NCBI GenBank assembly: GCA_903840185.1
Contig: CAIMFA010000514.1
Span: 1 to 33,698, forward strand
Direction: 5' to 3'
Length of the DNA: 33,698 bases
Source: an uncultured Lentisphaeria bacterium
GTDB lineage: Bacteria; Verrucomicrobiota; Lentisphaeria; Victivallales; Victivallaceae
Shown: piece by piece, positions 11,755 through 21,883 of the stretch
How positions within the stretch are numbered: the first letter of the stretch is position 1
Layout of the letters: every line of letters starts with the position of its first letter
The notes under the pieces: model-generated
Databases searched by the model: none
What the model was told of the DNA's origin: nothing
What the model saw: only the letters and a program-made list of their open reading frames with translations
Made by a program: the position numbers and the translations under genes

Positions 11755-13959
11755 TTATTTATGGCTGTAGACAAGCGGTTCGCCACTACGTGCATGGTGT
11801 GCTATCCAAACATGAAAATCGCCTTTGTCGACACGCGTTTTCCCTTTGCGGTCTACATAGCCAAGGACTTCACTCGTTAGCGGGAAGCGGACTTCCGCAC
11901 TTTCCCCCGGCTTTAGCGCAACGCGCTTGAAACCGCGAAGCTCCTGCATCGGCCTGGCGCCTTCGTTACATGCCAGCTGGCGAATGTAGAGCTGTACGGT
12001 CTCGACACCTTTACGACGCCCCTTGTTACTTATAGCGGCCACGGCTTCGGCTGGTTTGCCTTTCTTCCCGGAAACTATTTTTATGTCGCTATACTCAAAT
12101 TTAGTATAGGTCAATCCATAGCCGAACCAGAACCGCGCGGCTGTCGGAACTCCATCACGATAGACCCCGCCGGACCGCCGCCCTGTCACATAGTGGTTAT
12201 AATAGAGCGGAACCTGGCCGACTTCATACGGGACCGACATGCTCAGGCGGGCGGACGGTGCCGCATCGCCGGAGATCAGATCGGCAAGACCGTTCCCAGC
12301 CTGAATACCAGGCTGCCATGCGAATAGGACAGCCGCAGACTTATCAAATACCTCCGTCAGGGTGAGTGTACGGCCGCTGAAGACAATCGTGACAACCGGT
12401 CTGCCGCATCTGGCGACAGCGTCGAAAAGTTCCTGCTGCCTGCCGGTTAAAGTCAAGGTCGCGCGAGAACCTCCTTCGCCAGTAATCCCCTTCGGTTCTC
12501 CGACCGCCATTATTACAACATCGGCATTCTTTGCTGCACTTTCAGCCTCTTTGAGCATAATTTCTGCATTGTCCATTGGAACGCTGTCGTCGATTACTGT
12601 CGAACCGTCCTGAAGCATCTTCATGCGTGGTTCAGTTGAAACACTGCATCCTTTAACGACTGCCAGTGATATTTTTGAACCGAACTTATCCTTAAGCCCG
12701 CTGGCGAGAGTTACGACATCCTTCGGCTCACCATTCCCCTGCCAGCAGCCCAGCATCTCAGTCTGGTCATCACCAAACGGGCCGATAAGCGCTATCTTCC
12801 GGATTTTTCGTGAGAGCGGCAGCACTCCTTCATTCTTGAGAAGCACTGTTGATTTCACGACACTTTCGCGGGCCAGCGCAAGATATTCAGGACGGAGAAT
12901 AGCAGATTCATATGCGGCGGCGTCAACATAGGGACGATCGAAGAGACCGACCTGAAACTTAACCCGAAGAACACGTCTGACGGCCTCATCAACCACCGCC
13001 ATCGGAACTGTGCCATCTTCAATCTGCTTTGCAAGAGTCCTGTAGTATGAAGTTGAAAGCATATCCATGTCGTTTCCTGCGCAGATTGCGAGCCTGGCAG
13101 CTTCAGCATGATCTTTGGCATACCCCCAGCTGACAGCCTCTATCACGGCATTCCAGTCACTTACCACGAAGCCTTTAAATTTCCATTCTTCACGGAGAAT
13201 TTCAGTCAGGGTGTGCCGGTTGGAGACCGCCGGAATGCCGCCAATGGCATTAAAACTGCTCATGACCGTAAGCGCACCGGCATTAATTGCCGCATGAAAG
13301 GATGGTAAATGCGCATTGCGGAGAGTCCATTCGGTAATCTCGGTGTCACTGTAGTCGCGTCCGCCGCGCGGGCTGCTATAGCCGACATAATGTTTGAGGC
13401 ATGCTGCCAGATGTTCGCCGGAACCCGGATCGTCGCCCTGGAAACCCCTGACTTGCGCAGCATTGCAGAGCGCTGACAAGTATGGATCTTCACCACAAGT
13501 TTCGGCGACACGTCCCCAGCGGGCGTCACGGGCAAGATCGCACATCGGGGCGAAAACCCATTCAAGCCCCTGAGCTCTTGCCTCTTTCGCGGCAACAGCC
13601 TGAGCACGTTCAAGCAGCTCCGGTTCAAAAGCTCCGGCCATCGCCGGCGCGATCGGGAATATGGTGCGCGCCCCATGGATAATGTCCATTCCAAAAATTA
13701 AAGGAATACCAAGGCGTGACTCTTCGACCGCCACGCGCTGCATCTGATTGCGCAATTCCGGCTGGGCGTAGCCCCAGATGAAGGAACCTATTTCACCATT
13801 GCGTACCTGTATGGCGAACTCCGCAGGAAGAGGATTATCGCTCCCGCGGTATATCTGGTTCAACTGTCCTAACTTTTCCTCAACAGTCATGCGGCCAATG
13901 AGATCCTTAATGCGTTTCTCGACAGGCTTGCTTGAATCTTTGTAACAACATGTGCTCAT
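11755..13959 (-). CDS. bglX-like: GH3 beta-glucosidase/beta-xylosidase-like enzyme with C-terminal fibronectin III-like domain
   Basis: KPVEKRIKDLIGRMTVEEKLGQL, GMDIIHGARTIFPI, FKGFVVSDWNAV (nucleophile Asp) and C-terminal LRGFKRVALKPGESAEVRFPL. Confidence 0.95.
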   Translation of the reverse strand: MSTCCYKDSSKPVEKRIKDLIGRMTVEEKLGQLNQIYRGSDNPLPAEFAIQVRNGEIGSFIWGYAQPELRNQMQRVAVEESRLGIPLIFGMDIIHGARTIFPIAPAMAGAFEPELLERAQAVAAKEARAQGLEWVFAPMCDLARDARWGRVAETCGEDPYLSALCNAAQVRGFQGDDPGSGEHLAACLKHYVGYSSPRGGRDYSDTEITEWTLRNAHLPSFHAAINAGALTVMSSFNAIGGIPAVSNRHTLTEILREEWKFKGFVVSDWNAVIEAVSWGYAKDHAEAARLAICAGNDMDMLSTSYYRTLAKQIEDGTVPMAVVDEAVRRVLRVKFQVGLFDRPYVDAAAYESAILRPEYLALARESVVKSTVLLKNEGVLPLSRKIRKIALIGPFGDDQTEMLGCWQGNGEPKDVVTLASGLKDKFGSKISLAVVKGCSVSTEPRMKMLQDGSTVIDDSVPMDNAEIMLKEAESAAKNADVVIMAVGEPKGITGEGGSRATLTLTGRQQELFDAVARCGRPVVTIVFSGRTLTLTEVFDKSAAVLFAWQPGIQAGNGLADLISGDAAPSARLSMSVPYEVGQVPLYYNHYVTGRRSGGVYRDGVPTAARFWFGYGLTYTKFEYSDIKIVSGKKGKPAEAVAAISNKGRRKGVETVQLYIRQLACNEGARPMQELRGFKRVALKPGESAEVRFPLTSEVLGYVDRKGKTRVDKGDFHVWIAHHARSGEPLVYSHK

Positions 13960-13976
13960 CTCTATTTATTCTCCGC

Positions 13977-15353
13977 TTATTTCTGTTTATTGATATTTTC
14001 CATATGTTTTTCCGGGAGGCTCTTTTCAATTTCCTTAATGATTTCATCGGCCATCAGACTGGATGCCGCTGATTCCCAATGGACTCCATCCTTTGAAGCT
14101 TTGTCAAGATTCTTCTCGCAAAGGGCGTAGAGGTCAACTTCAGGAATGCCGTATTTGATCATTATTTCGTCAGTCAACTTATTAAATTTGATGATCCGTT
14201 CAGTCCTCGTCATGTTGATAACAACAGGCTTGCCGTCAGCGGAAGTCGTACACGGGGTGCATCTGATCCAGATGAACTTCGTGTCCGGTGCAATCTTCTT
14301 GAGATATTCGACGACTTCGGCCATATTGGCGGGATAGGAATCTTCCGGACATCTTCCCGGGATGCCGTTCCACATATGCAGCGTCATGGCATTCCATGAG
14401 ACAACATCGTACGGACCGTTTGAAAGGACGCCTGACCAGGATTTTTTCACTTTTGAGTTTTCTCCTTTGACCGAATCCGGATCAAGCCAGCCTCCTCCAA
14501 CCCAGTAATCAACATAGGCCTTTCCCTTGAAATGCTTCGTTATAAAGCCGCGATACCCCATCGAGATGGAATCACCGATGACGAGTATTCTGGGAAGCGC
14601 AGGGTCTTTAATATCCACCCTCTGCATGGAATATCCTTCGCCTGCACAGTTGCGCATCATCTCGGCACTGCGGTCGTAACCGGTGGGAGACAATGCCTTG
14701 TCGTAAATTTTCAGACTGCGCAGTTCATATGGTTCCGGCACCGGCTTGCCATTGCCGGAATCCGGAACAAACTCACCGCGCCAGCCCTTGCCGCCAATGG
14801 TCAAAGGCAACCGGCTGGGATTGACTTCTCCGGTCATCGCCAGCAAAAGGCCGTTCCTGTATATCGCTGCGAGTTTATTTTTTACCACAATCGAATATTT
14901 ATTGAAAGCTTCGCCGTCAAGGCCTCCGCATTCACCGCTCCAATAGCAGTTGACTTCAATGCCGGCCTTGTTGGAAACGCCGCCGTTCAAATCCCAGGCG
15001 GGGGGGAAATAAATAAGACTCAACCCCGAATGTGCTTTTGAATCCCTGTTTGAAACAAGGCGGAGTGCTCCCTCCATGCGCGGCAGATTCTTAAAATTAG
15101 CCGGACGCTTGAATTCGAGCTCGATAGTGTAGTCGTTCTGATCGCCGAGCGCCGACACAGGAATATCAAACGAATTCGTACCATCAAGCTTGATCACACC
15201 GTCAACCAGTTCTATTTTGCCTTTTGTAAGCGCAGTATCAATAAAATCCTTTCCAAGCTCCCAGGTCGGCACTGGTGCCTGGGCGGCAGCAAGTCCTGTC
15301 ATGCCCAGGCTGAATGCAGTAAGAAAACGCTTGAGACCGAAATTCATTTGCAA
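13977..15353 (-). CDS. Secreted protein with LamG-like N-terminal domain and SGNH/GDSL esterase domain
   Basis: Signal peptide MQMNFGLKRFLTAFSLGMTGLAAAQA; beta-sandwich-like N-terminal region; ILVIGDSISMGYRG (GDS) and DGVHWESAASSLMADEI (DxxH). Confidence 0.85.
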   Translation of the reverse strand: MQMNFGLKRFLTAFSLGMTGLAAAQAPVPTWELGKDFIDTALTKGKIELVDGVIKLDGTNSFDIPVSALGDQNDYTIELEFKRPANFKNLPRMEGALRLVSNRDSKAHSGLSLIYFPPAWDLNGGVSNKAGIEVNCYWSGECGGLDGEAFNKYSIVVKNKLAAIYRNGLLLAMTGEVNPSRLPLTIGGKGWRGEFVPDSGNGKPVPEPYELRSLKIYDKALSPTGYDRSAEMMRNCAGEGYSMQRVDIKDPALPRILVIGDSISMGYRGFITKHFKGKAYVDYWVGGGWLDPDSVKGENSKVKKSWSGVLSNGPYDVVSWNAMTLHMWNGIPGRCPEDSYPANMAEVVEYLKKIAPDTKFIWIRCTPCTTSADGKPVVINMTRTERIIKFNKLTDEIMIKYGIPEVDLYALCEKNLDKASKDGVHWESAASSLMADEIIKEIEKSLPEKHMENINKQK

Positions 15354-15388
15354 CCCCTTATGTTCCGACTGCTATTTTTTATAATAGT

Positions 15389-17749
15389 TCAATTTTCAAT
15401 TATTGCGTCACCCAGCGCAGTACCGGAATAAGGGATTTGAACTTCATGGAATTTGTTTTTGCGAATCAATACGCCTTCAGGAGAAAGAAAAGGGATAGGC
15501 AGATTGGCTGCACCCGGTTCCGGATCAAAGTCAAAAAGCTGTCCGATGTCCGATGGCTGCTGGTAGTTCATCTCCTGATCAATCCGGATGCCTTTGCGCG
15601 ACAGGTTCAGATCGCATCCCTCGATGAGCACATCAGCAACCGAGCCGTGGATGCGGATGGAACTGTTATTGTCCACCCGGTGACGACGGACGATCTGGAA
15701 ACGGCTGATGGGGATACTTCTGGCGCGCAGCTGGTTTTCTCCCGTCATCTGTTTAAGAATTTCCGGGGTGAGGAATACATCCTGCTCCCTGCCGTCCACA
15801 CTGTAGGAAACAACTTCCCATCCCCAGATATTCAGTGTGCATTCGCCGCCGATCCAGCGGTCAATCTGCGTGCTTCCGCCGCCCCAGGTATTGCCGGTGA
15901 CAACGTGGTTGTCGAGGAACTGATTATACCAGCTATGCTCTATACGGGCGAAATCTGAATCTTTCGCTTTACAAATTTTTCCGAGGCTGTTAATGTTGCT
16001 GGCGCGAATACTGCGGTTACCGGACAGGATGCACTCGCAATTCGGCGGATAGAGCTGAATCAGAGTACCGGTGTCGATGGCAGTGTTGTTGATGAACAGA
16101 TGACGTCCGTTGAAGCCGCCAATGCTGACAAGGGAGGTTTCGTCAGGTGGCAGATCCCACTCGCGGTCAATCGTGATTTGGTTGCCTTCATAGCTTGTTA
16201 CCCAGCGGTACTGTCCTGCGCCTGTGCCGTCGATGATGAAGGCGGCCGCGGAATGCATGTCCATCATGGCGCCTTTGGCCTTGTCTCCAAGGAACGTTTT
16301 GCCGGCAAGGACAAAGCTGCCGGCTTTGACTTCGCGCACTTTGCCGAAATAGGCCATCCCGTGTCCGTCAAGAGTGAACGCCTCATGGTCACCCCCGTAC
16401 AAGTGACGGCTGGTGTTATTGGCATAGTAGACGTGCCTGGCGACAGAGGCCCCCATATGCAGCCCGATGTTATTACCGCCGGAAGACATACTGTTACCCG
16501 TATTCTCATTATTCTCGAAAATCATCTCGCATGTCCCATTAAGCGCATGCATATTAGCAGCTCTAATGGTGTTGTTGGCGATAAGGCTTCCACGACTGTT
16601 GCGCAGATCGAAAGCGCAGGCCAGATGGAGGATGTCGCAATCGATGACCTGATTGTTCTCTCCCCACAGTAGAATCGCCGACCCCACTTTTGCCGAACCG
16701 GGAGGCGGTGTGATCGCGCGCTCATGGTGCGCCCCTCCATTGTTGTTGGTCATATAGAAATAGTTGGCCCGGATGCGCACGTTGCGGATGCGCACATTGC
16801 TGGAGCCAGTAATAATCGTGCTGTGATACCCCTGAGTGAAGATGCTCAAGTCCTCAACGCAGAAATCGTTGCGACCGTCGATAAGCGTGGGCAGCGCTCT
16901 TTCCTGGTCCGGCCACCACAGGGAAACCAGATCCGGCCCGTCTCCGCGCAGAGTAATGTTCTCCGGGATGAACAGCGGGGACTTTATCCATGTCCCGGAG
17001 CGCAGGATGGCATCGATCCGGTAGCGTCCCCGCGGAAAATAAACAACACCGCCGCCAATCATTGAAAGGCGTTCGATAGCCTGTACAATCGGCACAGTGC
17101 AGTCTTTCATGCCGGTAGTATCTGCTCCCATATCAACCACGCTGATAACAGTTTCAGGTGCTGACCTAGCAGGCATAACGTCCAATATACCTGCATCGCG
17201 GACGCTTTCTCTGCCGCGCTTAAAATTGGAAACCAGAACACGGTATCTGCCTGACGTCAAGCTGACAGGAATCTTTGCTTTCAGACTGAAACATGACGTG
17301 TTTTCCATTTCCAGCGGGATAGCTTTTTTAGAGGCGCTTTCGGCTTGCAAAGATATTTTGGCCTGACCATCAAAATCAAGGCACTTGCCAAGAATCCGCA
17401 ACCATCCACCCTGGCGTGCGCGGTCCACACCTTCATCTCCCTGCTTCCACCAGATATCCGGAGCATTAATGTAGACGGTTTTCGATATCTGCTCGCCATC
17501 CCGCACACGACAAGCGTAGACGCCCTGAGGCCATTCTGCAGGGATAACCGCCTTCAGCGAGATTTCAGACCTTTGCGCCGGGACAACTTCTGTCCAGCGT
17601 TCATCCCGCCCGTCTGTAACCAAAGCTAAATCCACCAGAGCAGCAGGACTGAACCCGGCTCCCGCCAGTACCACAGTCTCATCCGGCATTACCGGGTCTG
17701 AATGCCAGAACACAACAGGTCCACCAATAATCCGCTTTTTATTTCTCAT
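15389..17749 (-). CDS. Right-handed parallel beta-helix protein (pectate-lyase-3/GH28-like) with additional N-terminal domain, paralogue 2
   Basis: VVDMGADTTGMKDCTVPIVQAIERLSMIGGGVVYFPRGRYRI is typical of the superfamily. Closely related to 27297-29684. ORF track starts at a TTG (17758); ATG at 17749 (MRNKKRIIGG) is preferred. Confidence 0.85.
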   Translation of the reverse strand: MRNKKRIIGGPVVFWHSDPVMPDETVVLAGAGFSPAALVDLALVTDGRDERWTEVVPAQRSEISLKAVIPAEWPQGVYACRVRDGEQISKTVYINAPDIWWKQGDEGVDRARQGGWLRILGKCLDFDGQAKISLQAESASKKAIPLEMENTSCFSLKAKIPVSLTSGRYRVLVSNFKRGRESVRDAGILDVMPARSAPETVISVVDMGADTTGMKDCTVPIVQAIERLSMIGGGVVYFPRGRYRIDAILRSGTWIKSPLFIPENITLRGDGPDLVSLWWPDQERALPTLIDGRNDFCVEDLSIFTQGYHSTIITGSSNVRIRNVRIRANYFYMTNNNGGAHHERAITPPPGSAKVGSAILLWGENNQVIDCDILHLACAFDLRNSRGSLIANNTIRAANMHALNGTCEMIFENNENTGNSMSSGGNNIGLHMGASVARHVYYANNTSRHLYGGDHEAFTLDGHGMAYFGKVREVKAGSFVLAGKTFLGDKAKGAMMDMHSAAAFIIDGTGAGQYRWVTSYEGNQITIDREWDLPPDETSLVSIGGFNGRHLFINNTAIDTGTLIQLYPPNCECILSGNRSIRASNINSLGKICKAKDSDFARIEHSWYNQFLDNHVVTGNTWGGGSTQIDRWIGGECTLNIWGWEVVSYSVDGREQDVFLTPEILKQMTGENQLRARSIPISRFQIVRRHRVDNNSSIRIHGSVADVLIEGCDLNLSRKGIRIDQEMNYQQPSDIGQLFDFDPEPGAANLPIPFLSPEGVLIRKNKFHEVQIPYSGTALGDAIIEN

Positions 17750-17881
17750 CGTTCCCAACCTTCCCTTTTAAGTTTTTAATACTTGATGTATTCATTTACA
17801 AATTAAACTTGTTATCAGTAACTGCAACCTGAACTTTTTGCGATCATTGTGCCGGAGTTAGTACCTCTGAAATGAGAAGTT

Positions 17882-18097
17882 TCAGCGAAGTACGCTTGAG
17901 TACCTGATCAATATGGAGCGCAAGCGGATATGCACGGTATTCAGGCTACCCGCGAACTCAATGCAGAGTTCCAGTTCCGGAGGCTGGCGGTTTGTCCAGC
18001 CGACAGATAGAGCAGTCTTGCGATTCAGAAATTGCTGTCCTGCATAGATACTGGCAAGTGTTTTTTTGCCAGTTTTTAGCATACGCCTGATTTCCAT
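17882..18097 (-). CDS. Small ORF (71 aa), hypothetical; may be a leader or gene remnant
   Basis: ATG with AGGA 7 nt upstream, directly downstream of a consensus promoter at 18121-18149. No family recognised. Confidence 0.3.
   Translation of the reverse strand: MEIRRMLKTGKKTLASIYAGQQFLNRKTALSVGWTNRQPPELELCIEFAGSLNTVHIRLRSILIRYSSVLR
18050..18073. other. Perfect 8-bp inverted repeat (hairpin)
   Basis: actggcaa-gtgttttt-ttgccagt; followed by TTTT on the plus strand. Falls at about codons 8-16 of the 71-aa minus-strand ORF. Confidence 0.5.
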
Positions 18098-18120
18098 ATA
18101 TTTATCCTGGTTCTTTTTAA

Positions 18121-18149
18121 ATTATACCAGAAAAGCAAAGTTTTGTCAA
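18121..18149 (-). promoter_or_regulatory. Perfect consensus sigma70 promoter
   Basis: Minus strand TTGACA (18149-18144), 17-bp spacer, TATAAT (18126-18121), in the 470-bp gap upstream of the beta-helix/GH gene series. Confidence 0.8.
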
Positions 18150-18229
18150 CAGGCAAATCACGCAAATCATAAATATTCCCAATTTCCACCAGAGTAGTAA
18201 CTGTTTAGTCCTGCGTAACAATAACCTCG

Positions 18230-19597
18230 TCATTTTCCGCCGAAATCGATCTCGACGATGTCCAGCAGCACACTCCGGTCACTTTTCTTTATCGGGATTC
18301 TCAGTTCAGTGTTATCCATTTTCCATGCAAGACTGGACATGGAATCAATCTTGAGAAGCTGAACTGTTTTCGGAGCTTCAACTCCTTTTACGACAATTTC
18401 TAATTCATCCCAGTCAAAAACCAGATGAACGTACAATTTCGAGTCTTTAATGGTTGTCGGGGCATTGCATCTGTCCGGCCATAAGCCCGGGGCGGCATCC
18501 GGAGCCAGGGTAAAACCCAGCTTATTGTTCCATTCTGCCAGTTGCGCAAACCGTTTATATGCGACAGCCGGCAGTTCGCCGCTGGAATCGGGTCCGACAT
18601 TCACCAGGAAATTACCGCCCCATGCCCGCGCCTTCGCCCATTCGCCGATCATCCATCCGGCGGGCTTGTAGGTCTCATGGCTCAGATATCCCCACGCGCC
18701 ATCATTCCATATATGGCAATATTCCCACCAGCCGCCAGGACGCTTTGCCGGGAAAGAGCATTCAGGAGTCTCATAGTCGCCATAGCCCAGGCCGCGCTGA
18801 TTGAATACGATCCCCGGTTGCAGCTTGCGTAGTTCTTCGAGCGTTACCGCATTCTTCGATGAACCGTCAAACCAGAGCAGGTCGATTTTGCCATATGACG
18901 TAAGCAGTTCATAAATATGCCCTTTAACCAGGGTATTCCAGCGGGCTTCGAAATCTTTATCATTCTCAGGCGGAAGCTTCGAGACGTCCACCGGCTCGTG
19001 ATTCATGCCAACGTAAACCACTTTTCCGCTGTGGTCAATGGTTTTACCGAAAGTCATGCGTTCCCGCGTAAAATACCAGTCAGGAGGAGAATAGTACAGA
19101 CCGACTTTTAACCCGTTTTCGCGGCAGGCTTCGATATATTCGCGAACAAAATCTTTTCCCGGCAGGGAGGTCTGAACGCCAAAATTGCTCACCTTGCTCG
19201 GCCACATCGTAAAACCGTCATGGTGTTTCGTGGTAAGCACCGCGTATTTGATACCGGCCTGCTTCGCGGCCGAAAGCCATTTACACGGATCGAATTTGTC
19301 CGGATTGAAACACTCAGACTGTTTCCAATATTCGTTCGGAGTGAATTGCTGCTGGACCGACGGCAGTCCCCATTTCGAAGCTCTTACGCCTCTGTCTCCT
19401 GGCGGGGTCTGCATCATCGACCAGGAAAGATCGCCCGTGCCGTTAACGCTGGATATTCCCCAGTGGATGAACAGCCCCAGTGAGCCTGGAAACCATTGTG
19501 CATCCGGATGCTCAGTTCTCCGGTAATCCGGCTGGCTGGTATTGCTGACATTACCGATTGCGGCGTGCTGCTCCGCAACAATTTCATTTTCACTCAT
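18230..19597 (-). CDS. GH29 alpha-L-fucosidase
   Basis: WFPGSLGLFIHWGISSV, AGIKYAVLTTKHHDGFTMWPSK, GLKVGLYYSPPDWY, KIDLLWFDGSS (nucleophile Asp) and NFLVNVGPDSSGELP. Confidence 0.95.
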   Translation of the reverse strand: MSENEIVAEQHAAIGNVSNTSQPDYRRTEHPDAQWFPGSLGLFIHWGISSVNGTGDLSWSMMQTPPGDRGVRASKWGLPSVQQQFTPNEYWKQSECFNPDKFDPCKWLSAAKQAGIKYAVLTTKHHDGFTMWPSKVSNFGVQTSLPGKDFVREYIEACRENGLKVGLYYSPPDWYFTRERMTFGKTIDHSGKVVYVGMNHEPVDVSKLPPENDKDFEARWNTLVKGHIYELLTSYGKIDLLWFDGSSKNAVTLEELRKLQPGIVFNQRGLGYGDYETPECSFPAKRPGGWWEYCHIWNDGAWGYLSHETYKPAGWMIGEWAKARAWGGNFLVNVGPDSSGELPAVAYKRFAQLAEWNNKLGFTLAPDAAPGLWPDRCNAPTTIKDSKLYVHLVFDWDELEIVVKGVEAPKTVQLLKIDSMSSLAWKMDNTELRIPIKKSDRSVLLDIVEIDFGGK

Positions 19598-19690
19598 TGC
19601 TTTCTCCGTTTACTGATTAATGAAAATATTAAACAACCAGCATCAGACAGTTAACAGCAGTCTATGCGCAGGTCGCTTTTGCTCTTATAA

Positions 19691-21835
19691 TTACAATAAA
19701 TACGCCTCAACGGCCGCTGCTCTGCTGATTAAGTTTTCCCTTGAAACATTTTTATGAACTGGAAGCGAAACAAATCCGCCTTTGATCAGCGCATCCATAT
19801 GTTCTGCCAAAGCCCGTGCCGCCTTTGCATACGCTTTAAGATACTGCCGGGCTTCTTTTTTATAAGCCGCCTCATCACAATTCAACCGCATATAAAGCGC
19901 CTTCAAAGTAAAATACGCCCCCATATAAGCATAAAAATGGTGAAGAGTATCCAGAAAAGCTTTATGCCGCTGCAGATATTCGTCCGGCCGCCAGTCCCCT
20001 TTTTCTCCCAGCATGACAACAATATCCGGAGATGGAGAGGGGAACTGCATTTTCATCGCACCGGCAATTTTACGACTTGCCTTGAAGCACATATCCGCGG
20101 CATCAAGCATACATCTGCCTGTAGTCTCCAGTCTTGCGGGATAATCCCCTTCGTGATAGACATAGCCTAGCGCGCGGCAAGGCAGCAGTTCGCCAAGTTC
20201 TTTTGCGTTGTCCGAAGCAAATCTGGAATCTGAAGGTAAAGGAACGGATGTTTTGCTGATATGCCATGATGCATATTGGGAAAGAGGAGAACTTGAAGGG
20301 AAAGTGAATCCGTTGGACATAATGGCCTGTGCCTGTTCAAGAATTGACCATCCAGAAACGAGACTCTCCATGGCGTCAGAACCGAACCAGCGGGAGGCCA
20401 GCTCACGGACAAATATTGCCGGATCGAAATAAGGATCCTGCATTGACGCCCGGCAGGCAAGAGAATTAACATGCAAATCGCCGGGGGCTATTCTTCCTCG
20501 AACATCATAGAACCCGTCAAATTTCAAATCGCTCCAGCGCCGGATTTTAGCAGCAGCCCCGAACGGATAGTCCGCTAAATAATTATCACCGCCGAGTTTT
20601 GGCGAAAAATCCTCAAAATAATGTAGAGCATCTCTGCCAATAGCAAGCTGTCCGGCCCGCCAGGTAGTCAGCCGGGCCTGGCGCAGTGCGTCATGCGCCT
20701 GCCGTTCATACGTTGCTGAGTCTCCGGAAGCCGACATGCACAAGCCGACATTTTCAGGTAATGCCGCCTGTCTGGCAAATAACTGCCCGGTTCCATATTT
20801 TGCCCTGTCCCACTGGAATCCGGTATTCAGAATACGGATTCCAGGACGTGCTTTTGACATAACCTTTGAAAGAAATAAAGCAAGCCGGTCACGCTGATCG
20901 AACTTGCTCATGCCTCTGCAGCGCGTACATGTTTCCGGATCGCAAAATTCACCCTCCGCATCCATCGTCAAATAGTGAAACAACTCAATTTCCGGAAAAT
21001 CAGTGAAGAATTTTTCGATTACCTCTTCGTAAAATTTCTGAATTTTCGGATGACTGAAACAAAGGACTTTGCCCTGATATGTGCCGCTGTCAGAAAGAAC
21101 TTCAGCTGGAAAATGCTGCAGGAATGCAAGCCGGTCGGCATCCTTCACCCAGGGACCGCCTTGACACGGCAGCAGACGGCAATCAAACAAAATATCCAGA
21201 CCGAATTCTACAGCAGCATCAATGGTGGCTCTAAGCGATTTCCTAAGCTCTATCCCGAGACGCCGATCGGAAGCTTTCGGAAATATCGAACTTTGTACAT
21301 AGGAATGAAGATCTCGTGCCGGGCCGCCCGAGAAATCATTTGTCGCCGCGATATGGCTGGCTCCCGTCAGGCTGAGATATCTGGCACAGGAACGGATGGC
21401 ATCGGCATCCAGTTTGTTATTGAAAATCCCTTGAACAATTGGCGAGAATATCCGGCATGGAAAAGCAAATGCCCCCTGTATCACAGAATTTCCGGCAATA
21501 TTATTGAATCCGTCACGCAAACAAAACTCGTGTATTCCCTGCATCACCCCTCGCCTGGAGGATCCGAGAATATATAGAATTCCATTATGCCTGAATATTT
21601 GAAACGCGTCCGATTCCGGAATACTGTTATGGAGACTGGTCAAGCCTTTAATTATCAGCGGAGAAGCAGCATGATGCGAAATCCTGGACAGTACTAAATC
21701 TCCAGCTTTCAAATTGCATCCTGTCTCAACCGGCAATACTTTTCCAGCAGCCGCATGGAGTTCCGGGATTGCAGCGGACGGAACTCCGTCTTCATCTGCA
21801 ATAATAATCCTCTTCAAATGCATGGACTCATTCAT
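19691..21835 (-). CDS. Putative TIM-barrel glycosidase with hexosaminidase-like N-terminal domain (GH20/DUF4838-like organisation)
   Basis: N-terminal GILYILGSSRRGVMQGIHEFCLRDG resembles the alpha+beta domain preceding GH20/GH67-type barrels. Central FHYLTMDAEGEFCDPETCTRC followed by LALFLSKVMSKARPGIRIL resembles DUF4838-type proteins. Confidence 0.55.
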   Translation of the reverse strand: MNESMHLKRIIIADEDGVPSAAIPELHAAAGKVLPVETGCNLKAGDLVLSRISHHAASPLIIKGLTSLHNSIPESDAFQIFRHNGILYILGSSRRGVMQGIHEFCLRDGFNNIAGNSVIQGAFAFPCRIFSPIVQGIFNNKLDADAIRSCARYLSLTGASHIAATNDFSGGPARDLHSYVQSSIFPKASDRRLGIELRKSLRATIDAAVEFGLDILFDCRLLPCQGGPWVKDADRLAFLQHFPAEVLSDSGTYQGKVLCFSHPKIQKFYEEVIEKFFTDFPEIELFHYLTMDAEGEFCDPETCTRCRGMSKFDQRDRLALFLSKVMSKARPGIRILNTGFQWDRAKYGTGQLFARQAALPENVGLCMSASGDSATYERQAHDALRQARLTTWRAGQLAIGRDALHYFEDFSPKLGGDNYLADYPFGAAAKIRRWSDLKFDGFYDVRGRIAPGDLHVNSLACRASMQDPYFDPAIFVRELASRWFGSDAMESLVSGWSILEQAQAIMSNGFTFPSSSPLSQYASWHISKTSVPLPSDSRFASDNAKELGELLPCRALGYVYHEGDYPARLETTGRCMLDAADMCFKASRKIAGAMKMQFPSPSPDIVVMLGEKGDWRPDEYLQRHKAFLDTLHHFYAYMGAYFTLKALYMRLNCDEAAYKKEARQYLKAYAKAARALAEHMDALIKGGFVSLPVHKNVSRENLISRAAAVEAYLL

Positions 21836-21883
21836 TTTTACATGTATTCCATTTTTGCACTATGTATATTATTAAACCGTTGT

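Noticed and set aside
17775-17800. AATAC-ttgat-GTATT inverted repeat upstream of the second beta-helix gene as another regulator operator
   Set aside because: Half-site orientation and spacing differ from AGTAT-N8-ATACT in the regulator promoters; probably AT-rich coincidence.
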